64,000 nt of DNA, taken from Brachycybe producta (lineage: Eukaryota; Arthropoda; Diplopoda; Playtdesmida; Andrognathidae). This document shows positions 9,380 through 21,134 of this stretch, one piece after another. The stretch spans positions 1,953,501 to 2,017,500 of the forward strand of contig JAUPFP010000016.1 of NCBI GenBank assembly GCA_036925085.1. Direction: 5' to 3'. Position 1 is the stretch's first letter. Each line of letters starts with the position of its first letter. The notes below the pieces were generated by a model, which did not search any database, was not told the origin of the DNA, and saw only the letters and a program-made list of their open reading frames with translations. The translations under genes were made by a program, and so were the position numbers.

Positions 9380-10741
9380 GACACCAATCTAAAAAAAAAT
9401 GAGAGATTTTTGCACAAACAGACTCGTATTTTTGGTCATTTGTACCTAGGGTGGTTTTGACAATGAAATTTACTTCCAGAGGAGGTTGTGTGCATGGAGA
9501 ACATTTTGATTTAGGGAATTCTATAGGGGTCTTATTGAACAAGTTGAGATCAAAAAGTTTCCGATCTGAGGTTGTAAAAAATACCTGGGTTATCTGTATC
9601 CATTTTGCAGGCATGTTTACTGATACCTTTCATTTAATATTAAACATGTAGGCAAGTTTTTAGTAGTCTCCAAGTTTGGTTCACCTTCTAATGATGAATA
9701 GAATTATTATCTATTTGAATTCAACAACTATCATGTTGTCAGTTATAGAAATTTGAAAATTTTGAATAAATTGAAACAAAACGGAAAACGCTCAACCTTA
9801 GATCCAACATTAAGGTGTTATTGCCCTCTAGTCAAACTAATGATAAAATTAGAATTAATTTCATATTAATTGCAATTGTTAGTGTCATTTCTTTTATTTT
9901 TGAACTGATAACATTATGCGAATTTGCGATAATTAATTTGATAGAAAAAAAAAATACCATTAGAAATAAAATGGTTGTGATATTTTACTTGAAATTTGAA
10001 AAGTGTGTGAAAATACTTAACCTTCAATTCATTTCATTGCTATTTTTATTTATAAAAAAAAACACTTATTTTGTCTGATCAATTTGGCAATTTTCAATGT
10101 GTTTGACCTCTTTTTTTTACTTATTATAAAATGTAATATTGACGGCAGGAGGCGCGAAAAAAACAGGACTTCATATGGCGCCAAACATAATGCTAACTAC
10201 CGTATATATGTAGTATTTTTTTTTAAATGTTGCAAAAAAAAAATTCCGGGTGGCATTTGTTTTGTTTTGTTCGGCTTTTATTTTTTAACGAGAAAAATTT
10301 TTCAAAAGATACCTAAAAAAAAGTATTTTTTTTTATTCTTATATTTCAAAAAAGTTTTAAAATGTATGGAGTCACTTTTGATCTTAATCGGATATTTTGA
10401 GTTGATTTCAATTGGAGGCGGGTTTTTGAAAAACTTTTAATTCTTTCAAACTTTTTTTTTTACTTTATTCAAATGTAATTTTTTTTTTCTTTTCCCGAAA
10501 ATGTACTTCTTTTGTATTACTGATAAACAATGGAGTGTCGAAGTGTGAAAATTTGCCTTAAGCCGTATTCTTAAGAGAGTTTTAATTTGAAGTCTTTTGC
10601 CCTCTTCTTATACATATATGTATAGTATATAAGGTTCTATATAAACACAAACGTAGTTATTAAGTCCAATAGAAAAATGTGTTTTGAAGGAAAACTATAT
10701 ATGTATAAATAAGAAATTGCTTTCTATTATATTTAAGTATA
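9380..10741. other. Non-coding; one moderately GC stretch at 9440-9650
   Basis: 9440-9650 is less AT-biased and open on both strands (91 codons minus, 66 codons plus). Neither peptide resembles a known domain and no splice context is evident. The remainder is A/T runs. Nothing firm is seen. Confidence 0.4.
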
Positions 10742-11499
10742 CAGTATGTCTCAGAAACAACTGCCTCCAATCTACAATACATGTATTACCTAAGTACAAA
10801 AACAGTGGCATAGCTAAATCGTTTAAATTCAAATGACTCAGAAATTTTAAAACTTCACATTGTGAAAACTTCAATTTTTAGTAACATGTGTAAAACTAAA
10901 GCTGTGCAAAAAAATATACAAAATTACTAAAAAATTAAAAAAAGGTAATAAATTTTGAATAATTAGGTTTAAATTGTAACTTTTGTCTTGAAGGAAACAA
11001 CATTTTTAAACTTAAAATTTCATTACAGTAACGTTTTAATTTTCTACTAATTTTATTTTTTTTGTATCAATATAATTTGACACATGTTTATAGCACAACT
11101 ACTTTAAGGTGGTTTAAACTCTTGATTTATTCTGTATTTCAGGTGAAAAATGAAAAGAAACTTCCACGTGTTTTAGAATCTACAAGGGTAGCTCAATCAC
11201 TCAAACGTATTTTCATGTTGATATCTTTTAGAATAAGCTTTTTATTTAAGTTTGAAAATGACCTAAATTTAAGCAGAGGATATTTCTTTTTAATTCGAAC
11301 GATTTCAACGTAAAAAAATACCCTTAAGTGATTGAGCTACCCTTCTAGTTTCTAAATAACTTTAAAATTTCTCTTAGTTTTTTATTCCTGAAACACAAAT
11401 GTGATATAATCATAAACCATCTTAAGTTTTAAATGCTAGACTGTGCGACAAAAATATATTTTGATAATAAGACTGGGGCATTGCTTTTGAGACATACTG
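10742..11499. mobile_element. 758-bp TA-flanked element enclosing foldback A
   Basis: The left end is CAGTATGTCTCAGAAACAAC and the right end, inverted, is GCTTTTGAGACATACTG; both are flanked by TA (10740-10741 and 11500-11501). The terminal pairing extends to TGCC and GGCA. The TA duplication suggests a Tc1/mariner-like mobiliser. A complete foldback A sits inside at 11102-11430, so most of the length is a later insertion or a captured interior. No transposase remnant is seen. Confidence 0.65.
11102..11430. mobile_element. Foldback A, copy 2 (full length)
   Basis: The left arm reads CTTTAAGGTGGTTTAAAC, TTCTGTATTTCAGGTGAAAA and AAGGGTAGCTCAATCACTC. The right arm reads AGTGATTGAGCTACCCTTCT, TTTTTTATTCCTGAAACAC and CATAAACCATCTTAAG. 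The arms pair over about 130 bp each around an AT-rich centre. The 83-codon frame on the plus strand (11062-11313) lies within the arms and is incidental. Confidence 0.8.
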
Positions 11500-11909
11500 T
11501 ATATAATATATAAGTGGGTGTTCCACAAAAAAAAGTTTAAAAAAAGGGATAGTTGAAACTTAAATTACTTAAAAAGTATTTTTCTCAGTGGATTTTCATC
11601 AAGAGAGAGACTTTACTTGAATTTGGTTGTCGCCAACTTTTTAAGTATTTTTTTTTATCATTATCTTTTTTAGTATAATAAGGAATAATTCACCTTTAAA
11701 AAGAAGATAAGACACTAAGATAATACGGCCCCTGTTAATTTTGTAAAGAACAGAAAAAAGAAATAATCACTTTGACAAATTATATAAGGTTAAAATTCAT
11801 TTTAAATGTATAAAGAATGCATTTACTTATAAATTCTACTAGTTTTTAAGCAAAGAAATACGTGTTTTCACACAGACACACATCATAGTAAAAGTGTAGT
11901 TGAGATATA

Positions 11910-12151
11910 CAGAGTGGCGCAATGTTTATGTATTAAGTTGTTTTGGCCATAATTTATACACACAATGACTACATTTTGCAATTTTATAGCATCAGTTGTT
12001 GAAATCGTTGAGCAAATTATTATTTTATAAATAAAGTTGTTAGAACTTTTTTTTTATCAGAAAAATTTTCAAGGGTCTCTCAGCTTTCAAACAAGATTGT
12101 AAAAAAATATTAAAAATGAAAAAAAGTTAGTGAAAAAATTGCTCCACCCTG
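11910..12151. mobile_element. Family I element, copy 1 (242 bp)
   Basis: The ends CAGAGTGGCGCAAT and ATTGCTCCACCCTG are imperfect inverted repeats, flanked on both sides by TA (11908-11909 and 12152-12153). This fits a Tc1/mariner-type target duplication. The interior is AT-rich and non-coding. Confidence 0.65.
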
Positions 12152-15100
12152 TATATTGAAGTTTTAAATTTTTTAATTTATTTTAAATTTATTGGGCGTG
12201 AGAACGCGGGACACAGTTCTTCAAATTGTAATGTTTTGTTATGATGGAAAGATGATCAATTAGTAAATCAAAGAGATTGATAAGCCAGAATTGATCGTGT
12301 ATAAGCTACCAAAGGCGTGAAATCAGCGACTCGCGAGCCAATGATGTGAAATTCTACCTTTTTTGAAGTTTTCGGAAAACACATTTCAAGAAGAAAAACA
12401 AAAAAAAACTTGGCACTTAAACTTAAACTTGAACTCCTGTTTTGAGGAATCCAGTTAAAAATTAAGTGTTGCGTTTTTTTTCCGCGAATTTATGCTTACA
12501 AAGAAGGTATAACTGAAGTATTGCTTCAAAAATATTCTTACCCTGGGTCCTTTGACAGTTCAAAAGATGAAGGTCCTCTACCTGCTATCTGTCAGGTACA
12601 CTTACTTTACATTGGAGATCCAGTTTTTGTTTGATCTTGTAAAATATACTTTGTAATAACAGCTGAACAAAAAAAATTCAATTTTACAACGTAATAAATC
12701 TGAAAACGTTTTGGTATAAAGTTTCCATAGTTTAAAAAAGTGCCTTGATAAATCATTTAGTCAACTTGCTATTTTTACATTTTGTTTGAACAAGTTTATG
12801 GTTTTTCATTTTGCAATAATCAACTTAATTAATAAGTTTTCGAAGCCACAAAATGTACATTGGCTGAATTCATTATAAAATTTTATAATCTTTTAATTTT
12901 AGGAAATAGTAAATATTGGAAATGCAGATAACTGAGACATGTATTATTATCGACCATTACATTTCTTGCAATATTTAAGTCGAAGATCAGCTTTGGCTGT
13001 CTTTTTTTTTTTTAATTTATACATTTTGATCTTCAACTAATTATCATCCTAGTTTTTTTGAACAGTTAAATCTAAATAGGCGGTAAAGGCAAACGTTATT
13101 AAAAAAATCATTATTACAATTTTAATTTGATGATTTGAAAATGTATACAATATTTTACAATTTTTAAAAAAATAGTCTCAGCTGACACTTAAAATGTTCT
13201 AGAAGATACAAAAAATATTTTAGTTTAGAAAATATGTCCGAGGGACCATTAATAATAATTTTATTACAAATTTTTCTAAGAAACTTTGCAATTTTTTCAG
13301 TTGAACTTTATTTAACAAAAGGAAATATTAATCACATTTTATAAACTAAAAACAAGCAAATATTATTATATTTTTATGTTTAACAAAAATAGTTGCTTAT
13401 ATGAGTATTGTTGATTTTTTTTTCCGAAAAAAAAAATGTACGGAATTTATCGACCAAGGTTGTTTTTATTTTATTATTTCTTAGAAATTTGACCATTGTC
13501 CATTTTCTCTCTTTTTTTTTCTCTCTCTCCCCTAACCTTTTTTTTCTGAAAGGAATAACTGCCATAAAACAATAAGTGTCAACCTGTTTGTAAGAATATT
13601 TATTGCCCCTAGAAAGTTTTTCAGGCGTTTGTTTTCTTTTTTCTATATGTATTAGGTTTATGGACACATTTTGTAATGGGCATTAAAAAGTTTTTAAAGA
13701 AATTGTCAATAAAGGTAATAAACTAATAATACTATATAGGGCGAAAGACAATGGAGAAAGATTGGCAAAAACGGAAAGGGACATCTGTCGATCAGGTTGA
13801 AAAGAATGTAAATTACATTTTTTTGTTTATGGTCAAAATTGCAAAACTTAACGCCCTTTTTCTCATTTTTTTTAAAAGCATGATAAATATTATTTTAACA
13901 AAAGTAATCATCTTATTATTGTTATTTATCACAAGGAGTTTATTGGACTCTTTAAAACAAGGCCAGAATTTGAAAAGAAACTTTTTATCTTCAACTTGAA
14001 TCCTCTGACCAAAAATACTAAAATTTTTAAAAATCACTGTGAGCACGATTTCGAATAAGAAAATTTGTAACTCAACTGAGTCAACTTCAATTTGATCTCC
14101 ATGAACCAAGGGCTCCAAAATAGAAAAACTGTGTTCTAGGCGTAATTTTGATTTTATAAAACAAGGTTTTTCCATGTTGAAACTATGTTTAGAGGTAAAA
14201 AGATGGTAAAAGTGGTGTCATGATGGTAAAAAATTATGATTTTTATTAGAAAAAATTCGTTTTCATATTTTTTTATTTAAATAGGGATTTATATTCCTTA
14301 GACCTAAAAAAGCAGAACTTTTTTATTAAAAATGTAAAAATATACATTATATTACATTTTACATGCACAACGCAAACAATATTAAGCAATTAATTATTTA
14401 GTAACTTTATAATTACAAATTATTAATTTAAAATTTTCTAAAAAATGTAATCATTTTCAAATTTACCTTTAGTTTTGACTGCTCAAGTAATGAATATCTT
14501 ATTTTCTAGCTGATAACACACTAACAAATAATTAAGTCAATTTTTCTTTAAAAAAACATTTGATTTAAATCAATCCATCCTGAAATTTAAAATTAGTTGA
14601 ACATTTTTTGTTTAGTTTTGGCTTTCAGAAAGTTAAATTGTCACTTGAAATTCCTAAAATCTTTTATGTTTTCTTTTCATATAATTGATATCTTATACAC
14701 AAGTGTATTTATATGTTATTGACATTCATTTAAAACAAAATAAAAAAAGATCTGACAAATATAAAAAACCTGATTTAAATCAAATAAAATGAGTTTTATT
14801 TTCTCTAAGAAATAAAAAAATTAACCACCTTGTTTTTATCACATTTTTGAAGTAATTGGTGTTTTAATTGCATTCCATTTACGTGATTCACTAAAAGTCA
14901 ATTTACAGAAAGCTTGGGATTATTGTCTGTCCTTTGGTGGTGACTTCCAAAGTTTAACCCCAAATTCTACTGTGATTAGTGACTCAGTGACAGGTGTTAT
15001 TTTTAAGTGGAAAAAATGTGTGACATTTACGTCAAACAGTGTAATCAGTCTTATTGTATTTGATACAATAAGAAATTGTCATGGCAATACTAAATACAGT

Positions 15101-15202
15101 ATGTTGTGTTATGCATAAGCAGTGGTAACATGCAACTTTAACACGGAACTGTGTACATTTTGCAAGTAAAAATGGATTCGAATTATAGTACAATGTTGCA
15201 TA
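12152..15202. other. AT-rich non-coding DNA with one family D fragment
   Basis: 12380-12455 (TTTCAAGAAG..CTTAAACTTGAACTCC..GAGGAATCC) looks like half of a family D element. A weak echo lies at 13960-14180. GATTTAAATCA occurs inverted at 14570 and 14772, possibly ends of a worn hAT-like element. Frames at 13380-14175 overlap on both strands and are AT-driven. Confidence 0.45.
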
Positions 15203-15309
15203 ACTGGACTGACAGTCCAGATTCGTCAAGTCCTGAACCCAACGTCAATGGCAACCTTAAAGTTGACCATTCACGATGAGATCTGGTCCATCTGGACTGT
15301 CAGTCCAAT
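15203..15309. mobile_element. Short element with self-palindromic ends
   Basis: TGGACTGACAGTCCA at 15205-15219 and TGGACTGTCAGTCCA at 15293-15307 are each palindromes and also inverted copies of one another. The pairing extends inwards to AGATTCGTC and its diverged counterpart. The spacer is about 73 bp of moderate GC. This doubly palindromic terminal form is unlike the other families here. Confidence 0.6.
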
Positions 15310-16374
15310 TTGACATTTTTGGACAAATGAAAAAAAAAGTTAGTTGCCATTTTAAAATGACCATAAAAAATGTATTTTCACAAAGACATACATGTGAACG
15401 TGTAAATATCCACTCTTCTAGTTTTGAACTGCCACTTGTCAGCTGCAAATAATGTTTTGTGAAACTGTTGACGACCAAATAACCCTTTCAGTGTGACTTT
15501 TAAGATTTTTTTTTGTAAAGTTTTATTTTAGAAACACTTATTACATCATCTTTCCAAAAGGTCGAAATTACACTTCTTGACATCAAACTGCAATTTTAAT
15601 CCAAAGTTGTCAATTTTGTTAAATTTCCAGATTCTTCAGGCAGCCAGCAGCAAATGAACGTTAATTCATTTCTTTTTCCTGGCCTGAAACTAAAAAAAAA
15701 ATACAAATACAAATTTAGTATCGATTTCAAATTTTGTCCAAAGAAAACAAAGTCCAGCTGTGCCCCTTTTTTTTTGACAATTTATCTATGTTAACAATTT
15801 GCAATAGTAAAAGGGACATTTTTTAAAAAGTCCGTCATTTTTTTTTTAAAAAAAAGGCATTTATCTTTTGTTAGAAATGGCCTTGTTAAGTAAAACATTA
15901 CTGAAGTTTTGGGGTGTGTTTATGTCTCCCTTCTAATATATTATATTTACCTGCACATTATCCCCTTGTTGCCAGCCTTACACATGACCTCTCTCTCTCT
16001 CTCTCTCTCTTGTTCTGAGCCTTTTTTTTTACAATGTTTAACCCCCTCTAAACATTTTTTTTTTAAAAAGGACCCTTTTAATAAATTGCTTTTTTCTTTC
16101 TTATATAGATTGTTGAAATCATAACAGTTTTAGGGCATATGGGGGTTTGAGGCTTGTTTTGGTTAAGTCGTATAAATTTGGCATCTAACACATTAATTAT
16201 AGCCTAAAGTTATGGCCAATAATCCATTTTATGAATTCGTTCACGAGAATCAACCATTTTACATCAACGCTAGTGTCACTTAGAGGCCATGAACCTCATT
16301 CTGCATGCCTTGTTTTTGAAAGTTTTGCAACACATTTTCAAAGTGTTGCAACATATTTACAAATGTTATTCAAA
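15310..16374. other. Non-coding, with (CT)n at 15989-16010
   Basis: AT-rich, with T-runs and a 22-bp CT repeat. A small hairpin, TTGCAACAC..GTGTTGCAA, lies at about 16325-16352. No gene is supported. Confidence 0.5.
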
Positions 16375-16442
16375 CTTTTGAATACTTTTTTGATGCAACA
16401 TGACAGTATCTGTCATGTTGCATCAAAAAAAGTATTCAAAAG
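16375..16442. repeat. Near-perfect hairpin, 32/33-bp arms, 3-nt loop
   Basis: The left arm at 16375-16406 (CTTTTGAATACTTTTTTG, then ATGCAACATGACAG) is mirrored at 16410-16442, with only a T6/T7 difference. The loop is TAT. Weaker pairing continues outwards (ACATATTTACAA against TTGCAAATATGTG). It could be a recent MITE dimer, an inverted-duplication error, or a small-RNA precursor locus. The 87-codon frame across it is incidental. Confidence 0.8.
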
Positions 16443-16476
16443 AAATTGCAAATATGTGTGGGCTACTATTTGGGAA

Positions 16477-16598
16477 CTCAAGATGGCTGGTTGAATTATC
16501 TAAATGAGCTGCTGCATCACTTTTCTTTTCTCGATTATTTTGATTAGTCGTGTTTAGGATATGGTATGAGGCAGCAAAATAATTATTTTCGGCTCAAG
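16477..16598 (+). mobile_element. Family E element, partial copy
   Basis: CTCAAGATGGCTGGTTGAAT, then TATCTAAATGAGC..GCATCAC and TCTCGATTATTTTGATTAG, align with 58541-58734. The expected inverted right arm (ATTTAAATAATCCAACC) is missing; the match fades at CGGCTCAAG. Confidence 0.6.
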
Positions 16599-18109
16599 TC
16601 TCTTACTAGTTTATGAAATACTTTCGAACTTCTTTTTAGATAAGATACATGTTTATATCATAAATGAAAAAATCATAATTTTCAGCATTTATGTAAAATA
16701 TTTCAAATTAATGACATAATTTTGGTGTTACCCAAGTCTTTCCAAAAAAAAGGTCCAATTTAAAACCTAGATAGAAACTTTTCTGGGTTTTCAAATACCG
16801 ATTTTGAGACTTTTTTTTGTGACAAAAAACGTTTAAATTTCTAACCTTTATAGAAACACAATTTTTAATTTTCAGATTTTTAAGTATATAAAATAAATTT
16901 ACATAAATTGATTCAAATAATCATTTCAATGAATTTATTTTTTGCTAGTTAATATGTTTAATTGTAACTTAAATTTTTTTTATTTTTCTAAAAATGCTCA
17001 TAATGTAAATTTTTGGTTAAGTACATGTAAATGGTTTAATTGCCACGAAACTGACGTGAAAATTCATTTAGAAATTCTAACATAGGAAGAAATTTGTGAT
17101 TTCTCTAAAAAGTTGCTGTTTTAAAAGTATTCTATTTGTTCGTCAATTTGCAATATATACTCGAATATATGTACGATTAAAGTATTGAAAATTGCGTGCA
17201 ACATAGAAAAATAAAAAAAAAGAATCCTATCAATAATAGTTGAATCGATTGATTTGGCGAACTTGAATCACCTACACAAGTTGGCAATCTCAATAGAATA
17301 ATGCCACATGAGTGACAGGTTTTTAAATTGCAAAATGTCATAAAACTAGAATGCGGAAGAAGAAAAAAAAAACATAACTTAAATAAAAAGAGGGAGAAAA
17401 TAAAGGAAAAGATAGAAAGAAAATATATAGTGTAATATGTGTAGCTTTTATTTTTCGTTTATTCATTTTTCATGCTGTTAGCAAACGCAGCAGAAAATTG
17501 CAGGACATGATGAAATTCACTGTGAAATTATTTCCGTTTATTGACACGTTACGTGAAGAAGATAAGGTTTTTATATATATATATATTGGGTGGAGCAGAT
17601 AAAATGTCTCCAGTTTTAAAGCTGACTATTTCAGAAAGTATAGCTCGGTGGATATTTAGTGATGTGCAGAAGATGAACATTTTATGGCTGAAGATGAAAA
17701 GTAGTAGGCCCTATCACGGTGGCCATAGGTGGCTACAGAATGTTCAATCTTCAACGTGCCACTAAATCCACATTAAACGTTGGAAGACATAGGCGACTTT
17801 TGAAAGACTTATTTCTTGGTGACAGAATGAAGTCGAAGGTCGCTGGACTGTCGTAGCAATGTATTTTCTGTGTTTTCCGTTTTTCCATATAGTTTCCTCA
17901 AGTATGTATACAAGGTATAAGACTTAAGTTTAAAATATGGAATGAACAACAAACATTAATTGTTTTCTTCAAAATTCATTAACTTAGTTAAACTGTCACT
18001 GTAATATGTAGAATTAACTTTCATGAGGCGACTCATAAAGCCACAACTTGGGTAAGTTTCAAATGAAACGAATACAAAACAGAAATAAACGCGAAAAAAA
18101 ATTGTCGAT
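16599..18109. other. AT-rich non-coding DNA
   Basis: Mostly A/T runs, with a short (TA)n at 17573-17586. 17620-17850 is of more balanced composition and has a 74-codon frame (17541-17765), but it resembles no domain I know and has no exon context. Confidence 0.45.
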
Positions 18110-18417
18110 TATTCAAGTTGGCATTTATTTCGATTGTTGCTTGTTGCAATTTGGCATTTGTTTAAGTTCGTGTTTGTTCAATTTGGTGCTTGTTTTGTTT
18201 GATGTTCACATTGGCGCTAATACCCTTTAGCATTTATTTAACTTGGCGATTATTCCATTTATCATTTGTTTATTGTGACATTTGTTTAATTTGTTGTTTT
18301 TTCGCATTTTGGCGCTTGTTCCATGTGCCAATTGTTTCATTTGGTGTTTGTTCAATTTGGCGCTTATTATGGTTTCCAAAATTGAGGAGGTATGTTCCAT
18401 TTGGCACTTTTTCAATC
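18110..18417 (+). repeat. Degenerate ~17-bp minisatellite array
   Basis: At least 15 degenerate units of the type CAATTTGGCGCTTGTTT, 15-18 bp apart (CAATTTGGCATTTGTTT, CAATTTGGTGCTTGTTT, CATTTTGGCGCTTGTTC, CAATTTGGCGCTTATT). Just downstream is AGAATTAGCGCCGCCACTA, echoed after the 45.2-kb array (AGATTAGCACCACCAATA). A shared 3' boundary suggests a mobile element carrying a variable array, as in some Helitron-like non-autonomous elements (inference). Frames of 60-80 codons across it are repeat artefacts. Confidence 0.75.
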
Positions 18418-18680
18418 TTTTTTTATTAGAATTAGCGCCGCCACTAGCTTTCATAAGTTTCCGAGACAAGATTCATATTTAAACAGTGGACGTTTTATGA
18501 GCGCCGCCACATTCTTCACAGTGCCAATGTAAGCTATAGATAAAAATATAGATATTTTATATGGAGAACGTTTATCTATATAGAATGAAAATTGTATATC
18601 ATTTTTGTGATCATCGCAGCGTGCATCTTGTGTCGACGTCGACACGTCACGTCGAGATCAAGTGATTTGCCACACCACGA

Positions 18681-18728
<48 letters not shown>

Positions 18729-19564
18729 ATATCTCTCCTCCCCCATTTATGCCAGGGCATATTCCGTTAGGTGTAATCGCTCGTGAAATATAGTGCACCA
18801 CCCACTGAGATACACAAATACTATAGACTTAATAGTGGCGTTATGACAGTCTGAAATCATTTGTCAGTGTAGCTACACACTGTATCTATACTGGTTGGTG
18901 GCATACTGCATATTTATATGGAAGTTTATTTTGTTTCAGCTTTTGTGAATGCTTCAAAAGACATTATCGCAGGCTTTTTACATGCAATTTACATAACTGA
19001 GTTGGCTTTAGAAAATTTAGATGCATATATATGTTTATCATAGTGCCAACAGTTCACTAGATGGCGTCAAATGTTGCAACAGTGAATATTAGGTCACTGA
19101 TACTATCCAAGTTGGAGAAAGTGACAAGTTACTATTTTACTTGAACTGAAGAAGGATGTTAGCTGTAAAATACTAAACTGGTAAAACACTGGATAATACA
19201 GTAGAGTTACCTGGTACTCCCTCCCCCCCCCAACACACACATTCCGATTCGATTAACTAGAGATTCAATTATTTTTGTTTCGCTACGTTGAATCGATCAA
19301 AGCCTGTCGATTAATCACTTGAACTTAAAACTATGATTCGACAATGTCAACATGTGATATCCGAAAATGTCAATTTTTAGTCAAATAGCTTCAATCATGA
19401 ACCCTACATAGCATAGGGGGGGCTGATAGGGCTCTAGCCTGAGGGCCCGGCATGGCTGGTCGCCCAGCTAAGTGAAATGAACAGAAGACAAAAAAGCGAC
19501 TTTAGAAAATATTAACTTTCATTTTGTCCATTCAACTAAAATTAATCATTTTATAATACATGCA
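18418..19564. other. Non-coding; (CT)n, a GC-rich patch, a CTCF-like motif
   Basis: GCGCCGCCAC occurs at about 18434 and again at about 18500. A pure (CT)n run spans 18684-18727. TCACTAGATGGCGTC at 19054-19068 resembles a CTCF core. 19408-19470 is a GC-rich patch (GAGGGCCCGGCATGGC), perhaps a transposon end. No gene is seen. Confidence 0.5.
18684..18727. repeat. (CT)n microsatellite
   Basis: A pure 44-bp CT run, one of four long CT tracts in the window. Confidence 0.95.
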
Positions 19565-19875
19565 CCTTGTACATACACACATCAGTTAAATGAATTCAAA
19601 TTAAATGTGTTTAGGTGAATTATACGGAATCCAGTTAAGGACATGAACACCAAATAAAAATTCACTTTATTATTAATATTTTAAATTGAAATACTAAATC
19701 AATATTTGGTTAATAGTTTATTTATTATATTTAAGTATTAACTCAATATTTTCAGATTATTAACTGAATAAATTGAATTTGACATATTGTTTGTTTGTCC
19801 TTCACAGGGCTCTGTAGAACACGTTTATTATTTAAATGCATTTAAATATTAAATGTGTACTAGGTATTAGGCACA
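19565..19875 (+). repeat. Repeat L, copy 2
   Basis: It matches 5690-5990 in reverse complement. Anchors are GAATTATACGGAATCCAGTT, TTCACAGGGCTCTGTAGAAC and TTTAAATGCATTTAAATA. The match begins near ACCTTGTACATACACAC and ends near AATGTGTACTAGG. It is AT-rich and non-coding. Confidence 0.75.
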
Positions 19876-20113
19876 TAACATTATCCTCTCATCAAACCGA
19901 CTTTTTGTTTCGTTTTTGGTGATTTTTCGCCATTGATAGGCCTACTCTTATTTATGCCGATGGACAACACGTGACTGTTTTGATTCCATTTAAAAAAGAA
20001 AATCAATCGCTTTTTGATTTAACACTCAAATTTGCAAATACAATTAAAAACGCAACAGAGGGGTTCCAATAAAGATAACCTTGTTGTATTCATTATCCTG
20101 GAACAAGTTTTTT

Positions 20114-20203
20114 TGTTTTAACCCTAACCCTGCTCAGAGAGAGTCAGTTAGTCCAAATTGTTAAGTGTCATTATTCTTTTCTTGAAATTAAGGCTTTGAT
20201 GTC
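20114..20203. mobile_element. Family D, right half
   Basis: ACCCTGCTCAGAGAGAGTCAG..CTTTTCTTGAAATTAAGGC matches the right arm of the 23.5-kb copy (CTCTGCTCAGAGAGTTCAAG..CTTTCTTGAAATTAGACC). The preceding AACCCTAACCC is only two telomere-like units and belongs to this arm. Confidence 0.5.
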
Positions 20204-20846
20204 GTTGAAAATAACCCCAAAGTTTATAACTCTTAGTTCCATTTTGCAAACTACAATATGTTTTAGTAGTTTGTGCTTTAAATAACTCCATTTAAAACCT
20301 CAAAATCTTATGTTTGACGCCAATGAAATTGAAAAGGGTTTATTTTAAAAGCCTTATTCTTTTGAAAGAAAAAAAAAATAATCACAGAAAACCGGAAACA
20401 ATTTCATAACCAAAACCACTCAATGTGTGTATGTCTGTCGGTAACACTTACTGTAAGCTTAACATAGGAGGTCTCTATATGAAATGACATGAAAAATGTC
20501 TTTTGTATTTTGTATGACATTTGTTTCTTTGGCACACGCCTTGCCACAATATTATGCATTAAGAAAAGGAAAGGAAGAGATGGGGGAAAAAACGAAATTC
20601 CAAAACTTTAGAATGCCTTTTAGTCAACAAACATGTCAATAAATTTATGACATGCAGACTATAGTCATTTTTTGGTTTTTCTGTCTCTCTCTCTCTCTTT
20701 ATGGAGCTATTTTAAAACATTGATGAAAATGAAACAAAAATGTGTTATTTCTTCTTCTGTACCCCTTGGGTCTTATGACCCACAACCAACCAACCAACCC
20801 TGCCTTTCTGTCTCTTGTTTTGATTTGTCTTTTAAAAAAATTAACA

Positions 20847-20850
<4 letters not shown>

Positions 20851-20889
<39 letters not shown>
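20851..20889. repeat. (CT)n microsatellite
   Basis: A pure 38-bp CT run; it generates Ser-Leu repeats in two overlapping frames. Confidence 0.95.
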
Positions 20890-20891
<2 letters not shown>

Positions 20892-20913
20892 CCTCAAACT
20901 CTGCTTGAGAATA

Positions 20914-20995
20914 CTTTTAGGTCCAAATTCAAGAAATAAAAATGACACTAGAACTTGAACCCTCTTTGAGCAGGGTTCTAAGCACAGAAATATCC
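20914..20995. mobile_element. Family D, left half
   Basis: TTTAGGTCCAAATTCAAGAA, then AGAACTTGAACCCTCTTTG, AGCAGGGTTCTAAGCACAG. This is the cleanest left arm of the family in the window. The right arm is absent. Confidence 0.6.
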
Positions 20996-21134
20996 TTTAC
21001 TATGTTAATTAATAGTACTGTTTTTTTTTTCTTTCTATTTTTAAACTGTGTCCTTAGGGTTAATGTTGACGTTAAGGGCCTGTAATTAAACTCTTGTTTC
21101 ACCAAAGTGACATGGATGGTGCTTGCATCACTTA

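Noticed and set aside
13960..14180. Possible further family D copy
   Set aside because: Only scattered words (CTTCAACTTGAATCCTC, TTTTTCCATGTTGAAAC) match; arms do not pair convincingly.
18048..18482. Several overlapping 60-80 codon frames
   Set aside because: They lie across a degenerate minisatellite on both strands.
20120..20130. Telomere-like AACCCTAACCC
   Set aside because: Only two units; it is part of a family D arm (AACCCTGCTCAGAG) rather than an interstitial telomere tract.
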